A stretch of 64,000 nucleotides of DNA, from positions 62,001-126,000 of the forward strand of contig CAWHFX010000020.1 in NCBI GenBank assembly GCA_963828715.1. The letters are read 5' to 3'. Within the stretch, counting starts at the first letter, position 1. Each line of letters starts with the position of its first letter. The notes under the pieces are model-generated. The model had not been told where the DNA came from and did not search any database. It saw only the letters and a program-made list of their open reading frames with translations. Of this stretch, positions 26,028 to 35,273 are shown piece after piece. The translations under genes were made by a program, and so were the position numbers. The DNA is from JAQGMV01 sp963828715 (GTDB lineage: Bacteria > Pseudomonadota > Gammaproteobacteria > Burkholderiales > SG8-41).

Positions 26028-26604
26028 CGCGGACGGCGGGCGCTTAGAACGCCTTCAGCTTGCGCAACGCGAACACGTTCATCGGCCGAGAAACCAGCCG
26101 TGCGGAAAACGTGAGATCTGCCTTACGTCGTGAACGCGACGCGCGCACTTGACCGCATTCTCCACGAGCTTGACGTTGAGCTTTGATGCGTCGAAATGGC
26201 GGCGCACACGTTCAACAACTCCTGCGCGGAGCCGTCGCGGATATGAAAATGAAGGCTGTAAGCATAACGCCCAGCATGCAGCAGGTATAAACTGTGCTTG
26301 GCGCTGCGCTGAATGATGCGGGCGGCAATTGGTCGGTGCATCCACGTTGTGCATGTGTGGAGTTGAGCGATCGAACGCAAACTCACAGCGGCGCAGCAAG
26401 AGATCGACACTCACGCCAGACGTGCCGGCATTTCCATCGATTGAAGCGCGCCCGCCGTTCGTTTGCCAGCCGCTTGCATGCGGAACCAATCATGGCAGCG
26501 CCGTATTCTCGCCCAGGTAAGCGAGTGAACTCGCGTTAGCCAGGCAGCGCACCAATCAGCCAACCGCGGTCGGATTCGGCTGGACGCTGTGGTAAGGAAC
26601 CCGG
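26028..26604. other. Long spacer with possible minus-strand coding remnant
   Basis: This 577-nt region holds no convincing gene. On the minus strand, between about 26410 and 26044, fragments in different frames read HIRDGSAQELLN, VERVRRHFDASKLNVKLVENAVKCARRV and MNVFALRKLKAF, which could be successive parts of one decayed protein, but I cannot assign a family. The GC content falls here and stays lower through 31.6 kb, so the spacer may mark the edge of an acquired glycan segment. Confidence 0.3.
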
Positions 26605-27840
26605 ATGAAAAAGGGAGTAGTCACGCTGGCAGCTATTCTGCTGCCGATCATTGTCCTTTTGGTAATGGAATCCTGCGCACGTACTGCCATCACGCTGCGT
26701 CAGGATTTCACGCCACCCCCGGTTGAGCCTAAGAATCCGCACGGCCTGCCCTCGCGCGAGCTCGGGTGGGAAGGTTACCGCGACCTGGATACCGCGCAGA
26801 AGCTGGACCCGACGATACCGCGAATCGTCGCCATAGGAGACTCGAACACGTGGGGATACGGCGTGGAGCCACAGGCAGCCTGGCCGGCAGTGCTGAACCG
26901 TGCGCTGCGTCACGCGGTTGTCCTGAATATGGGGACGCTCGGGTACAGCTCTTTTCAAGGATATGGAACACTCCGCAAATACGGCGAGCGCCTGCATGCA
27001 TCAGCCATCGTTGCTTCGTTCAACTACAACGATCGAGCTTACGTATACGGCCCGAACGTCGACAGTGAAGAAAAGTTCGGACAGATCTACGATGCCCAGA
27101 AGAAAGGCAACCGATACGAGTGGCTGAACAAGATCTACATGACGCGCGTGATTCGCTACATCGGGCGCAAGATCGGCCTCATTCGGCCCGACCCGCGCGT
27201 CAACATCGACGTTCGTGACCTCGAAGCGCGTGTTCCTCCGAAGAACTATGCAGAAAACCTGCGGAGGATTGTCCAATATGGACGCGAGCGGAACATTCCG
27301 GTCATCTTCATCCTGCTCAAGGATAACCCCCACTACACGCGGCACATCCGCGCCGGCATCGAGTATCGAGGGCGCGGCAACTACGAGCGAGCTGTGCGCG
27401 CCTTCAATATAGGGCTGACCAATACAGTGTCGGGCACATTGTCTCGGAAATACCTGGCCCAGACGTATGAGGCGATGGGTAATAAAGAGAAGGCCGTCGA
27501 GGTGGGCCACATGGAGGGGGTGTTGCGAAACACGATCTCCGGCGCGTCGATCTACCTGGATCAAGACTACAACGACCTGATGATTCAGGTTGGCCACGAG
27601 CTCGGTGTCAAAGTCGTAGACGCGCGGCCGATGCTCGATGCAGACCCCGATATGTTCCTCGATATGTGCCATCCGGACGAGGTTGGACACGCACGTATAG
27701 CACAGCTCGTGCTCGCCGCTCTCGAAGAAGTAGCACCTGCGCTCGCGAAGGACGCAGTTGCTATCAGCCCCACAGTGGCTGACCGAAAGCGAGCCCCTGA
27801 ACGATTTCAGACTGTTGGGAACTACGTTGGAGCGCGCTAG
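26605..27840 (+). CDS. SGNH/GDSL hydrolase-like protein with TPR-like insert
   Basis: The 411-residue protein has an N-terminal membrane anchor or signal segment (KKGVVTLAAILLPIIVLLVM) and SGNH blocks: IVAIGDSNTWGYG (block I, nucleophile Ser), SFNYNDR (Asn block) and DMCHPDEVGHARIA (Asp-x-x-His block). Between the Asn and His blocks there is a helical insert (YERAVRAFNIGL, KYLAQTYEAMGNKEKAVEVG) with TPR character. It probably acts on cell-surface glycan or acyl groups outside the cytoplasm. Neighbouring glycosyltransferase genes support a polysaccharide role. Confidence 0.75.
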   Translation: MKKGVVTLAAILLPIIVLLVMESCARTAITLRQDFTPPPVEPKNPHGLPSRELGWEGYRDLDTAQKLDPTIPRIVAIGDSNTWGYGVEPQAAWPAVLNRALRHAVVLNMGTLGYSSFQGYGTLRKYGERLHASAIVASFNYNDRAYVYGPNVDSEEKFGQIYDAQKKGNRYEWLNKIYMTRVIRYIGRKIGLIRPDPRVNIDVRDLEARVPPKNYAENLRRIVQYGRERNIPVIFILLKDNPHYTRHIRAGIEYRGRGNYERAVRAFNIGLTNTVSGTLSRKYLAQTYEAMGNKEKAVEVGHMEGVLRNTISGASIYLDQDYNDLMIQVGHELGVKVVDARPMLDADPDMFLDMCHPDEVGHARIAQLVLAALEEVAPALAKDAVAISPTVADRKRAPERFQTVGNYVGAR

Positions 27841-27973
27841 GCTTGTGCTCAGGATCCGGCAGGCAGCGACCCGATGCTGATGCGCGCTCTACGCGCCGCG
27901 GTTGAAGTCGCCGCTTCCGCGTACGCCGTGAAAGCCGCATTGTCTACAGCAGCCGCGACCGGATGCGCATCGA

Positions 27974-29560
27974 TTACCAGATGCGCGGTCCGTCAGTACA
28001 CCCCACATCGGAGTGGTCGGCGCTGAACGGCAGCGAAATGCACCCGTTCACGTCAGCGGGCGTCCACGGAACGAAACCATCACCGCCTTCCTTTTCCCGC
28101 ACGAAGAGTTCTCGCGCGAGGTAGCGGTCCATAGCTGAAGTAGCACTGGTCATCACGTCAGCTGAAATAACGACGCTGATCGGGTTCTCCACGCCTTCGA
28201 ACCGGAACCATTTCTGGACTGCCACAAGCGGCTCGAAGTCCCAGACGTTGTGAGCCACGAAGGCCAGCCGCACGCCTGGATTGGCCTTGACCATCGACAC
28301 TGCCTTCTCCACTTTCGCCTGAAAGTCGATGGTCTTTGTTGCCATATTGACTGAGTTCGTTCGAATCGCCTTGGCACCAGACGCGCTGATCGCCAGCCAG
28401 ACTGCGAAAACAACGAGCGAGGCGAAAACGGTCTTCGGCGGCGACGCGCGAGCATGTAATCGGATGTGGTCGATGAATACGGCGAAGGGAACCAGCGCCG
28501 CGAGATGTTGAGACAAGGCCGACGCAAAAACATAGCGCCCCTCCACGGAACTGCCGACGTAGCCGGCGTAGTAGTACTGCTGGACGACGTAAACGAGCAG
28601 CAACGCGCTGAGCCAGAGCGCGGCGATGGCGGCTCTCCGAGCGTCGATAGAAGCTGACGTGTGGCGGTCCAGCGCCCGCATCGTGCCGTTTGCCGGCAGC
28701 CAGAATACGGCTATTCCCAGCACCCAAAGCAGTATCGCAGGTTGGAGAAGCGTGCTTCGGGCCATTCGTGCGCGCGTAATAAGATTCGTGGACCTGGCAT
28801 AAATGTCCTGACCGGCTGCCAGGGTTCCAACGAGAATCGAGGACAGAACGAACAAGGTATACAGCGCGGTCAGCACGTAGATACTTCGAGTGAGCCATCC
28901 GAGCCTTTTCCAATCCCGCCAAACTACCCACGTCAGCGGAACGATCAGGAACAGAAAGTTCTCTTTGGAACCCGCGGCCAGTACGACTCCGATACATATG
29001 TAGATGCATGCAAGCCGAACGCGCTCTCGATCAATCCTCACCCAGAAACCCAGAGCCGCCAGTGCAAGTCCGGCGGCGGCGTAAGCCTCGGAAGGTCCCA
29101 GCCGGCCGAATATGTCGCTCCAGTAAGGTCTCGAAAACTCGAAGCCTGCGAACGCCAGGGCAGGAATAGCCCCGATGAAGTACGACAGAACGTAGCAGGT
29201 GATTGCAAAGCAGAGACCATAGAGCGCCATGCGGGTCACGAACCAGGCAGTGGCGTTGTCCCTCCACAAATAGGTCTCCAGCACTCGAAGAACTATGTAA
29301 GACGGTCGAAATCTCTGGGCCACGAAAGGTTGCCCGACTTCTCCCGCCAGTACTGCTTCGGGGATGTCAGCAACACCGAAAGACTTCGATGGGCCCAGCG
29401 TTGTGATGATCTGGTGGTCATCGATGATCCAGAACTTGGCCTGGAAGAGCGGCTGCCACAGGACGAATGACATGGTCAACGAGGCAGCGATAATAATGAC
29501 GAGCTTACGGTCCTCGACGACGCGAAGGAAACCAGTCGCTGATTCGAACCAGTCCCTCAT
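27974..29560 (-). CDS. Multi-spanning GT-C-like glycosyltransferase or polymerase
   Basis: This 528-residue membrane protein has roughly 10-12 predicted helices. The first extracytoplasmic loop carries WIIDDHQI, resembling the acidic motif of GT-C enzymes, which use polyprenyl-phosphate sugars. A C-terminal soluble segment (after about residue 420) ends with SDVGCTDGPRIW. It is transcribed convergently with the SGNH gene and away from the GT2 gene. It could be the membrane transferase of a GtrABC-like set; no specific family was recognised. Confidence 0.6.
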   Translation of the reverse strand: MRDWFESATGFLRVVEDRKLVIIIAASLTMSFVLWQPLFQAKFWIIDDHQIITTLGPSKSFGVADIPEAVLAGEVGQPFVAQRFRPSYIVLRVLETYLWRDNATAWFVTRMALYGLCFAITCYVLSYFIGAIPALAFAGFEFSRPYWSDIFGRLGPSEAYAAAGLALAALGFWVRIDRERVRLACIYICIGVVLAAGSKENFLFLIVPLTWVVWRDWKRLGWLTRSIYVLTALYTLFVLSSILVGTLAAGQDIYARSTNLITRARMARSTLLQPAILLWVLGIAVFWLPANGTMRALDRHTSASIDARRAAIAALWLSALLLVYVVQQYYYAGYVGSSVEGRYVFASALSQHLAALVPFAVFIDHIRLHARASPPKTVFASLVVFAVWLAISASGAKAIRTNSVNMATKTIDFQAKVEKAVSMVKANPGVRLAFVAHNVWDFEPLVAVQKWFRFEGVENPISVVISADVMTSATSAMDRYLARELFVREKEGGDGFVPWTPADVNGCISLPFSADHSDVGCTDGPRIW

Positions 29561-30306
29561 GGCTAATATCGCTCCGATTTTCGTTTGTGCAAAGATACTG
29601 CCGCTGCACCCATCCCGCTACTGGCCGGGCCCAGACATTGCCGTGCCGTTTTGGTTCGCATTGCGCGCCGCTTAAACAGAAGTGCCTTCATTGTTTGAAC
29701 CACTTTGCTTCGATTTGGATGTGAATTCCCGGGGCGATCGCGGACGTACAGATCGCGCCGGAGGCGGAACTGCATGTTAACCGGCCATCTTCGGTGTGGG
29801 TAGCGACTGCCGCTTGATTTTGCCCGGCGTGAGGCCGCTCACATTGCCATCACGGTGTCGTGCGTTGTGCCAAACGAGAGAGTCGCCGATGTCAGTGGGC
29901 AGCACGCTCGCTCCGTCGCGGACGTTGAGGTACACCCACTTAAACGTGAGCTGCGCGACGGGTTCGGCGATACGGTTGTCGCGTCGGGCACCGCGCATGC
30001 TTCGAATGCAACTCAACGTTCGCACATCTCGGGCAGGCTGCGATTTCTTATCGCGCGGCAACGGCAGACGGGTCCTAATACCGCATTTGTGCGTGCGGCG
30101 AGTATGCCGCATCTAAGCGAGAGAGGCCACGAGTCCACGCAACGGCTCGAGTATTCGGCATAATGCGTTTTGCTACGAGGTCTCGGAAACCTTGAACTGA
30201 AACCCGACACCTGACGCTGTCCCTTTGTCTGTCTGAGCAAGCGGAGCCACTGCCAACCACCTCGCGGAAAGCAGTCAGTCTTGCAGCAGAGCATACAGCC
30301 AACGCC
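29561..30306. other. Long intergenic region without a supported gene
   Basis: These 746 nt between divergent genes contain only short overlapping frames with no recognisable motif. The best minus-strand frame (30112-29777) includes KWVYLNVRDGASVLPTD, which could be a fragment, but has neither a family match that I recognise nor a ribosome site. The region must hold the promoters of the GT-C-like and GT2 genes, though I see no clear -35/-10 pair. Confidence 0.4.
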
Positions 30307-31275
30307 ATGACATCACTTGACGCTCGTGCGCCACTCCTGGCGCTTGTTGTTCCTTGCTACAACGAAGAGGACATTCTTCAGCAGACTCGCGACCGGCTGG
30401 TTGCGTGTCTCGTTGAAGCCGCCCAGAGTGGCATCATCTCCGCAGAAAGCTACATCTGCTTCGTCGACGATGGCAGCACCGATGCTACTTGGACCCTCAT
30501 CCGCAGCTTCTGTGCTTCGTCGAACCGGGTACGCGGCATCAAGCTGTCGCGCAACTTCGGACATCAACTTGCGCTACTTGCCGGTCTGCTACGTGTAAAA
30601 GATAATTGTGACTGCTCAGTGTCGATCGACGCTGATCTTCAGCAAGATGAGCGGGTGATCCCGGAATTCATCGATGCCTACCGTAAAGGCGCTGACATCG
30701 TTTCCGGTGTGCGGCGCGATCGAGCGACAGACGGGGCTGTCAAGCGTTTCACGGCCGAGGCTTTCTACCGTTTGATGTCTATGCTGGGTATAACAATCAT
30801 TCGTAATCACGCCGATTATCGACTTCTTTCACGCCGAGCACTCATCGCGCTTGCTCAGTTCCATGAAAGCAACATTTTCCTTCGCGGCTTGGTGCACTAT
30901 ATCGGTTTCAACAAAGCTACCGTGTACTTCGACGTGAAGGACAGACAGGCCGGCGAGTCCAAATACACTTTCCGGAAAATGCTCTCTTTCGCGCTCACCG
31001 GCATAACGTCTTTCACTGTGGCTCCCTTGCGCGTGATAGCTGTTATCGGAATCGTGTTTACGGCTGTATCGGTCGTCATGTCGGGCTATGTTCTGGTTCG
31101 AAGATTCTTCTTTTCGGACGTCGTCCCGGGATGGGCGTCGACGGTACTGCCTATCTATCTGCTCGGCGGTATACAACTGCTGGCGATAGGTGTCATAGGT
31201 GAGTATGTCGGGCGTGCATATCTCGAAACCAAGAGTCGCCCCCGCTATATCGTCGAAGATGACCTATTTGGCTAA
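30307..31275 (+). CDS. GT2 polyprenyl-phosphate glycosyltransferase (GtrB/DPM1-like)
   Basis: The 322-residue enzyme transfers a sugar from a nucleotide donor to polyprenyl phosphate. It has the GT2 opening LALVVPCYNEEDILQQT, VDDGSTDATW, the acidic DADLQQDE metal-binding region, RNHADYRLLSRRAL, and two C-terminal membrane helices (about 238-310), the GtrB/ArnC/DPM1 arrangement. It overlaps the next small membrane gene by 17 nt, so the pair is coupled. Confidence 0.9.
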   Translation: MTSLDARAPLLALVVPCYNEEDILQQTRDRLVACLVEAAQSGIISAESYICFVDDGSTDATWTLIRSFCASSNRVRGIKLSRNFGHQLALLAGLLRVKDNCDCSVSIDADLQQDERVIPEFIDAYRKGADIVSGVRRDRATDGAVKRFTAEAFYRLMSMLGITIIRNHADYRLLSRRALIALAQFHESNIFLRGLVHYIGFNKATVYFDVKDRQAGESKYTFRKMLSFALTGITSFTVAPLRVIAVIGIVFTAVSVVMSGYVLVRRFFFSDVVPGWASTVLPIYLLGGIQLLAIGVIGEYVGRAYLETKSRPRYIVEDDLFG

Positions 31276-31591
31276 AGGCGCGTTGCTGCTTTTCTACGTC
31301 GGCGTGAGCTTGTTCGCCCTGTACAAACTGAAAGTGGCGAGCATCGGGCTCAATGTCGATTATCTGACCGGTGTTCTCATGTACGGCACGAGCTTCGGAT
31401 TGTGGCTGTGTGTGCTGAGGCTGTATCCGCTTTCAGTCGCGTTCCCTTTAGCCTCCGGCTTGGTGATCGTCGGCACACAGATAGTCGGACTGGTCGTGTT
31501 GCACGAGGAGTTCGATGCGCCCAAAATTGCCGGGATCTGTTTGATAGTCGTTGGGGTAGTTACGCTCGCGACGTCCAGGAGCTACGCTTGA
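31259..31591 (+). CDS. Four-helix SMR/EamA-like membrane protein, possible lipid-sugar flippase
   Basis: The 110-residue protein has four predicted membrane helices and SMR/EamA features (PLSVAFPLASGLVIVGTQIVG and EEFDAPKIAGICLIVVGV), similar to ArnE/ArnF-type flippase subunits. It starts with ATG at 31259 inside the end of the GT2 gene. Coupling suggests it flips the polyprenyl-linked sugar made by the GT2 enzyme, the role GtrA plays in O-antigen glucosylation clusters. This function is inference from context. Confidence 0.7.
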   Translation: MTYLAKGALLLFYVGVSLFALYKLKVASIGLNVDYLTGVLMYGTSFGLWLCVLRLYPLSVAFPLASGLVIVGTQIVGLVVLHEEFDAPKIAGICLIVVGVVTLATSRSYA

Positions 31592-31831
31592 AAGTTGCCG
31601 ACGAACCGAGTGCGGAACCCGCGTCGTTGATGGTCCGCGCACAATTATCAGCCTTTCCCGTTCTCCATTTCCGCGCCGCGCAGTCGCTTGATCTCGGCCC
31701 GGCACCATCAGGCAGAATGACGTTGCAGCAGCCATTTTCTCGAGTTCCGGCAGATCCTGAAACCGCGAGCGGCCATAGGCGCGTCGGCATTAACATCGAT
31801 GGTTTTTGGATCTACAGCGGAGGAGACATCC

Positions 31832-32485
31832 ATGGCTGACAGTAAGATGGGACTGCTCGTCGCCGGCTTCGATTACAGCGGTGCGAACGAGGACGAGTTC
31901 AACGACTGGTACGACACGGAGCACATACCGGAGCGTCGTGCCGTGCCCGGCTTCATCAACTGCGAGCGCTGGATCGGTGCGGAAAACCCGAAGATTTCGC
32001 TCGCGACCTACGATCTCGACTCTTTCGACGTGCTGCAAAGCGAGGCCTATCGCAAGATCGCGGGCGCGAATCTTTCCCCGTGGTCGAAGCGGGTGACCGC
32101 GAAATGCAAGCGCATCTGTCGCTTCGAGGCGGAGCAGATGCCGCCGGGCAATCAGCGTGCGCCGGCATCGGCGCCCGGTCTGCTCATCGTTGCGATGAAC
32201 GCGTCGCCGGAAGCCGAGAAGGATTTCAACGACTGGTACGACCAGGAACACATTCCGGCGTTGAGTAAGGTCGAGGGTTGCCTGAGCGCGCGCCGCTTCA
32301 GGATCGTGAACAGCGCCAGCGACGGCATGCAACGCTATCTCGCCGTCTATCACCTTGGCTCGCCGGCGGTCTGCTCGTCGGATGCCTGGAAGAAGGCGGT
32401 CGAGACGCCATGGACCGCACGCGTGCGACCTCACTTCCGCGATCCGCTGAGGATCGTGCTCAAACGCTACGAGCGCAAGGCCTGA
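31832..32485 (+). CDS. Tandem two-domain dimeric alpha/beta-barrel protein
   Basis: The 217-residue protein contains two related ferredoxin-like domains: DEFNDWYDTEHIPERRAVPGF near residue 20 and KDFNDWYDQEHIPALSKVEG near residue 133. The duplicated DWYDxEHIP motif implies an internal fusion that would make an intramolecular barrel. The ATG at 31832 follows a strong GGAGGAGA site. The protein family is often found with catabolic enzymes; its reaction is unknown. About 240 nt upstream hold nothing I can identify. Confidence 0.75.
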   Translation: MADSKMGLLVAGFDYSGANEDEFNDWYDTEHIPERRAVPGFINCERWIGAENPKISLATYDLDSFDVLQSEAYRKIAGANLSPWSKRVTAKCKRICRFEAEQMPPGNQRAPASAPGLLIVAMNASPEAEKDFNDWYDQEHIPALSKVEGCLSARRFRIVNSASDGMQRYLAVYHLGSPAVCSSDAWKKAVETPWTARVRPHFRDPLRIVLKRYERKA

Positions 32486-32503
32486 GGTCTCGCGTTTGAC
32501 GAG

Positions 32504-32530
32504 CCCCGATCGAGAAGTATCGGGGTCTCT
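32504..32530. terminator. Bidirectional hairpin between convergent genes
   Basis: CCCCGAT / ATCGGGG forms a seven-base-pair stem with loop CGAGAAGT, followed by TCTCT. It sits between the two-domain gene (stop 32485) and the convergent SDR gene (stop 32549). The T-tract is interrupted, so termination strength is uncertain. Confidence 0.5.
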
Positions 32531-32548
32531 CCCGCGTCGAAGTGAGCG

Positions 32549-33322
32549 CTAGGCTTTCGCCGAGGCGCCGCCATCGATTGTGATGATCGTGCCGGTCGTG
32601 TACGACGATCGGTCGGAGCATAGGAAAACGATCATGTTCGCAACCTCATCCACGGTCGCGAGCCGCCCGAACGGAAAAGCCCTCGTAAGCTCGCGCCACC
32701 GCTCTGCGTTCCCCAATTCTTTTTCGGCACGCGCGCGCCAGCGCACGATCTGACGATCCGTTTCTGTTCCGCCGGGATTAACGCCTATGACTCGGACGCT
32801 GTGGTGCACGCTCTCCGCGCCGAGCGCGCGGCTCATCGCCATCAGGCTTGCGTTGCCCATGCTTCCTGCGATGTAGCCTGCACTGGGCCGCTCGCCCGCG
32901 GTGCCGATCACGTTGACGATCACACCGCTGCGACGCTTACACATCGCGGGATAGATCTCGCGCGTGAGATTCACGAAGCCAAAGACCTTGAGGTCCCATG
33001 CGCGCCGCCAGGTTTCATCGTCGACTGCAGCAACGTCGCCGTGCGGAATCGCCCCCGCGTTGTTTACGAGGATGTCGACATCGATGCACGCGCTCGCCAG
33101 CGTGCGCACGTTCTGACCCGAGGCGAGATCGAACGCGTGACACGTGATGTCGACATCGTGCACCTCGGTTATGCGCTCGCGTGCTTTCGCGAGGTCTTCC
33201 GTGTTGCGGGAAGCGAGATGCAGGTGAACGCCTTCCGCGGCGAGAAGCTGCGCGACACCGAAGCCGATGCCGCGTGAACCACCGGTAACGAGCGCTGTGC
33301 GTCCTTGCAGACCGAGATCCAT
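32549..33322 (-). CDS. Short-chain dehydrogenase/reductase
   Basis: This 257-residue SDR carries TGGSRGIG at residues 14-21, NNAG, and the C-terminal YTTGTIITIDGG typical of classical SDRs. The region where most members have the Tyr-x3-Lys pair reads SAGYIAGSMGNASL, so the expected YxxxK is not intact: the Tyr is there but Met/Gly/Asn follow where Lys is expected. This resembles bacterial SDRs annotated only by family. It is convergent with the two-domain gene. Confidence 0.8.
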   Translation of the reverse strand: MDLGLQGRTALVTGGSRGIGFGVAQLLAAEGVHLHLASRNTEDLAKARERITEVHDVDITCHAFDLASGQNVRTLASACIDVDILVNNAGAIPHGDVAAVDDETWRRAWDLKVFGFVNLTREIYPAMCKRRSGVIVNVIGTAGERPSAGYIAGSMGNASLMAMSRALGAESVHHSVRVIGVNPGGTETDRQIVRWRARAEKELGNAERWRELTRAFPFGRLATVDEVANMIVFLCSDRSSYTTGTIITIDGGASAKA

Positions 33323-33572
33323 GAGCGAAGCTCTCCTCTATGAACATCAATCCTAACACCGCGTCCCACGGTGTTCGAAAGGCGAGTGCGTGGAGTAACA
33401 CTGCGCACGACTATCGATGCAGAACGCTCCCCAAAATAACGTGGGACTTACTTCCGCATTTGCGTCGATGCGCGTCGTCAGATCACGACATCGAGTCCAT
33501 GTCAACCCCTCTATGCATCGCGCGTTACTGGAGAGACCCGATGAGGGCATTCAAACTACTTCAGGAGACATC

Positions 33573-33953
33573 ATGAACAAACTGCTGACCACGACTATCG
33601 CGCTTGCGTTCGCTACGACTGCCGGTGTCGCTGCTGCGCAAGGCGCGAGCGACGCGAAGAAGTCGGAATCGACGACGACAACCACAACGACCGCGCCTGC
33701 CACCAAGAGCGATGCGGCGAAGAGCGACATGAGCAAGGGCGACGCGTCGAAATCCACCACGACATCGACCACGACCACTTCGAAATCCGGAACCAAATCG
33801 GATAGCGGAAAGAGCGCGGCCAATGACGCCGGCACGAAGACCACGACGACGAAGGAACACAAAGAAACGAAAGCCAGCTCGCCCAAGTCAGACAAAGCCA
33901 AGAGCGATGTGACGGGCAGCACGTCCTCGACGACGACCACGACGTCGAAGTAA
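33573..33953 (+). CDS. Low-complexity secreted Thr/Ser/Lys-rich protein
   Basis: The 126-residue product has a signal peptide (MNKLLTTTIALAFATTAGVAAAQ, cleavage near AAA-QG) followed by a disordered region built from Thr runs (TTTTTTT), KSD repeats and Gly/Ser. It has no recognisable fold. The ATG at 33573 follows AGGAGA and the gene ends just before a perfect terminator, so it is a single-gene transcript. It may be an envelope or stress-related disordered protein. Confidence 0.75.
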   Translation: MNKLLTTTIALAFATTAGVAAAQGASDAKKSESTTTTTTTAPATKSDAAKSDMSKGDASKSTTTSTTTTSKSGTKSDSGKSAANDAGTKTTTTKEHKETKASSPKSDKAKSDVTGSTSSTTTTTSK

Positions 33954-34000
33954 GTTCGTGTATGTGGCGGCCTTCGGACCGTCACGAGGTGCGGGGAGAG

Positions 34001-34030
34001 AGAAGGCGGGTTCGTCCCGCCTTCTTTTTT
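34001..34030 (+). terminator. Strong rho-independent terminator
   Basis: A perfect ten-base-pair stem AGAAGGCGGG / CCCGCCTTCT with loop TTCGT is followed by a run of T residues (to about 34030). It ends the transcript of the low-complexity gene and insulates it from the TctC gene 70 nt downstream. Confidence 0.95.
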
Positions 34031-34100
34031 GCATCGGCGTTTCCTGCGATGTGCCGCCCCTTGCTAAGATGCGTCCCCACGGAACGTGTGAGGAGTGGGG

Positions 34101-35081
34101 ATGTCGTCGATACGAGGAACGCGTGTTTGCGCAGCGGCGGTGTTCTTGCTGCTGCCGGCGATCTGCTGCGCTGCCGAGTCGCAGTCGTATCCCACGAGGC
34201 CGATTCGCTGGATCGTCCCGATTCCGCCCGGCGCGACGGCGGACATCATCACACGCTTCGTCGCGCAGAAGCTGAGCGAATCGCTTGGACAGCAGATCGT
34301 GGTCGACAACCGGCCGGGCGGCGTATTCACGGTCGGAAGTGAGATCGTTGCGAAGGCGCCGGCGGATGGGCATACGATCGGTACGCTCCTCACGCCGCAT
34401 ATCGTGAATCCGTTCGTAACGAAGAACCTGCCTTACAACACCGAACGCGATTTCACGGCGGTTTCACTCATGGTCATCGTGCCGGGGGTGATGACGATGT
34501 ATCCCGGCGTGGCTGTGAATACGCTCAAGGAAGTGATCGCGCTTGCGAAGGCGAAACCCGACGCCCTGAACTATGGGTCGCCCGGACCGCTCACGTCCGG
34601 TCATCTTTCGATGGAGCTCCTGAAGCTCAAGGCGGGCATCAACATCACGCATATTCCGTATAAAGGCGGCGCTCCGGCGATCATCGATCTCGTCGGCGGT
34701 CGCATTCAATTTCTCATCAGTGGGCCGCCGGGCGTGCTGCCGCACATCAAGGCGGGCCGTCTCAAGGCAATCGCGACGACCGCAGCGAAACGCTCTCCCG
34801 GTCTTCCCGACACGCCGACGTTTGCGGAGTCCGGCATGCCGGGTTTCGACACTTACGAATGGTATGGTGTGTTCGGCCCGGGCAAGTTGCCGAAACCGGT
34901 GCTTGCGCGCCTCAGCTCCGAGATCGGGCGCATCATCAAGCTGCCCGACATCAGCGAACGGCTCGCAGTGCAGGGCGCGCTGCCCGTCGGCAACTCAGCC
35001 GAGGAGTTCGATGCGTTCGTGAAATCCGAAATGAATCTGTGGGGCAAGCTTGCGCAGAAGATCGGACTGAGGGCAGATTGA
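34101..35081 (+). CDS. TctC/Bug-family periplasmic solute-binding protein (orphan 3)
   Basis: The 326-residue receptor has a signal peptide (VCAAAVFLLLPAICCAAE), YPTRPIRWIVPIPPGATADIITRF, LNYGSPGPLTSGHLSME and HIPYKGGAPAI. The ATG at 34101 is placed behind GAGGAG; a GTG six bases earlier is in frame. It stands 192 nt before hyuA and may bind a substrate of the hydantoinase/oxoprolinase-like enzymes. Confidence 0.92.
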   Translation: MSSIRGTRVCAAAVFLLLPAICCAAESQSYPTRPIRWIVPIPPGATADIITRFVAQKLSESLGQQIVVDNRPGGVFTVGSEIVAKAPADGHTIGTLLTPHIVNPFVTKNLPYNTERDFTAVSLMVIVPGVMTMYPGVAVNTLKEVIALAKAKPDALNYGSPGPLTSGHLSMELLKLKAGINITHIPYKGGAPAIIDLVGGRIQFLISGPPGVLPHIKAGRLKAIATTAAKRSPGLPDTPTFAESGMPGFDTYEWYGVFGPGKLPKPVLARLSSEIGRIIKLPDISERLAVQGALPVGNSAEEFDAFVKSEMNLWGKLAQKIGLRAD

Positions 35082-35273
35082 GGTTGCACAAAATGGCCCG
35101 TTTGTGGTGAGCGGCGCGCCTGGAACAGGCTGTCGACGCGAACGTAATCTTCGAACGCCGATTAGCACTCAGTCCGATCCTCCGAGGGTCAAGGCGGTGA
35201 ATAGCGCCAGCTCTGCTAATAGAACTCACGTCCTCAGCCGCGAGAGCTCGCATTGAGCAAGCGACGACATGTC

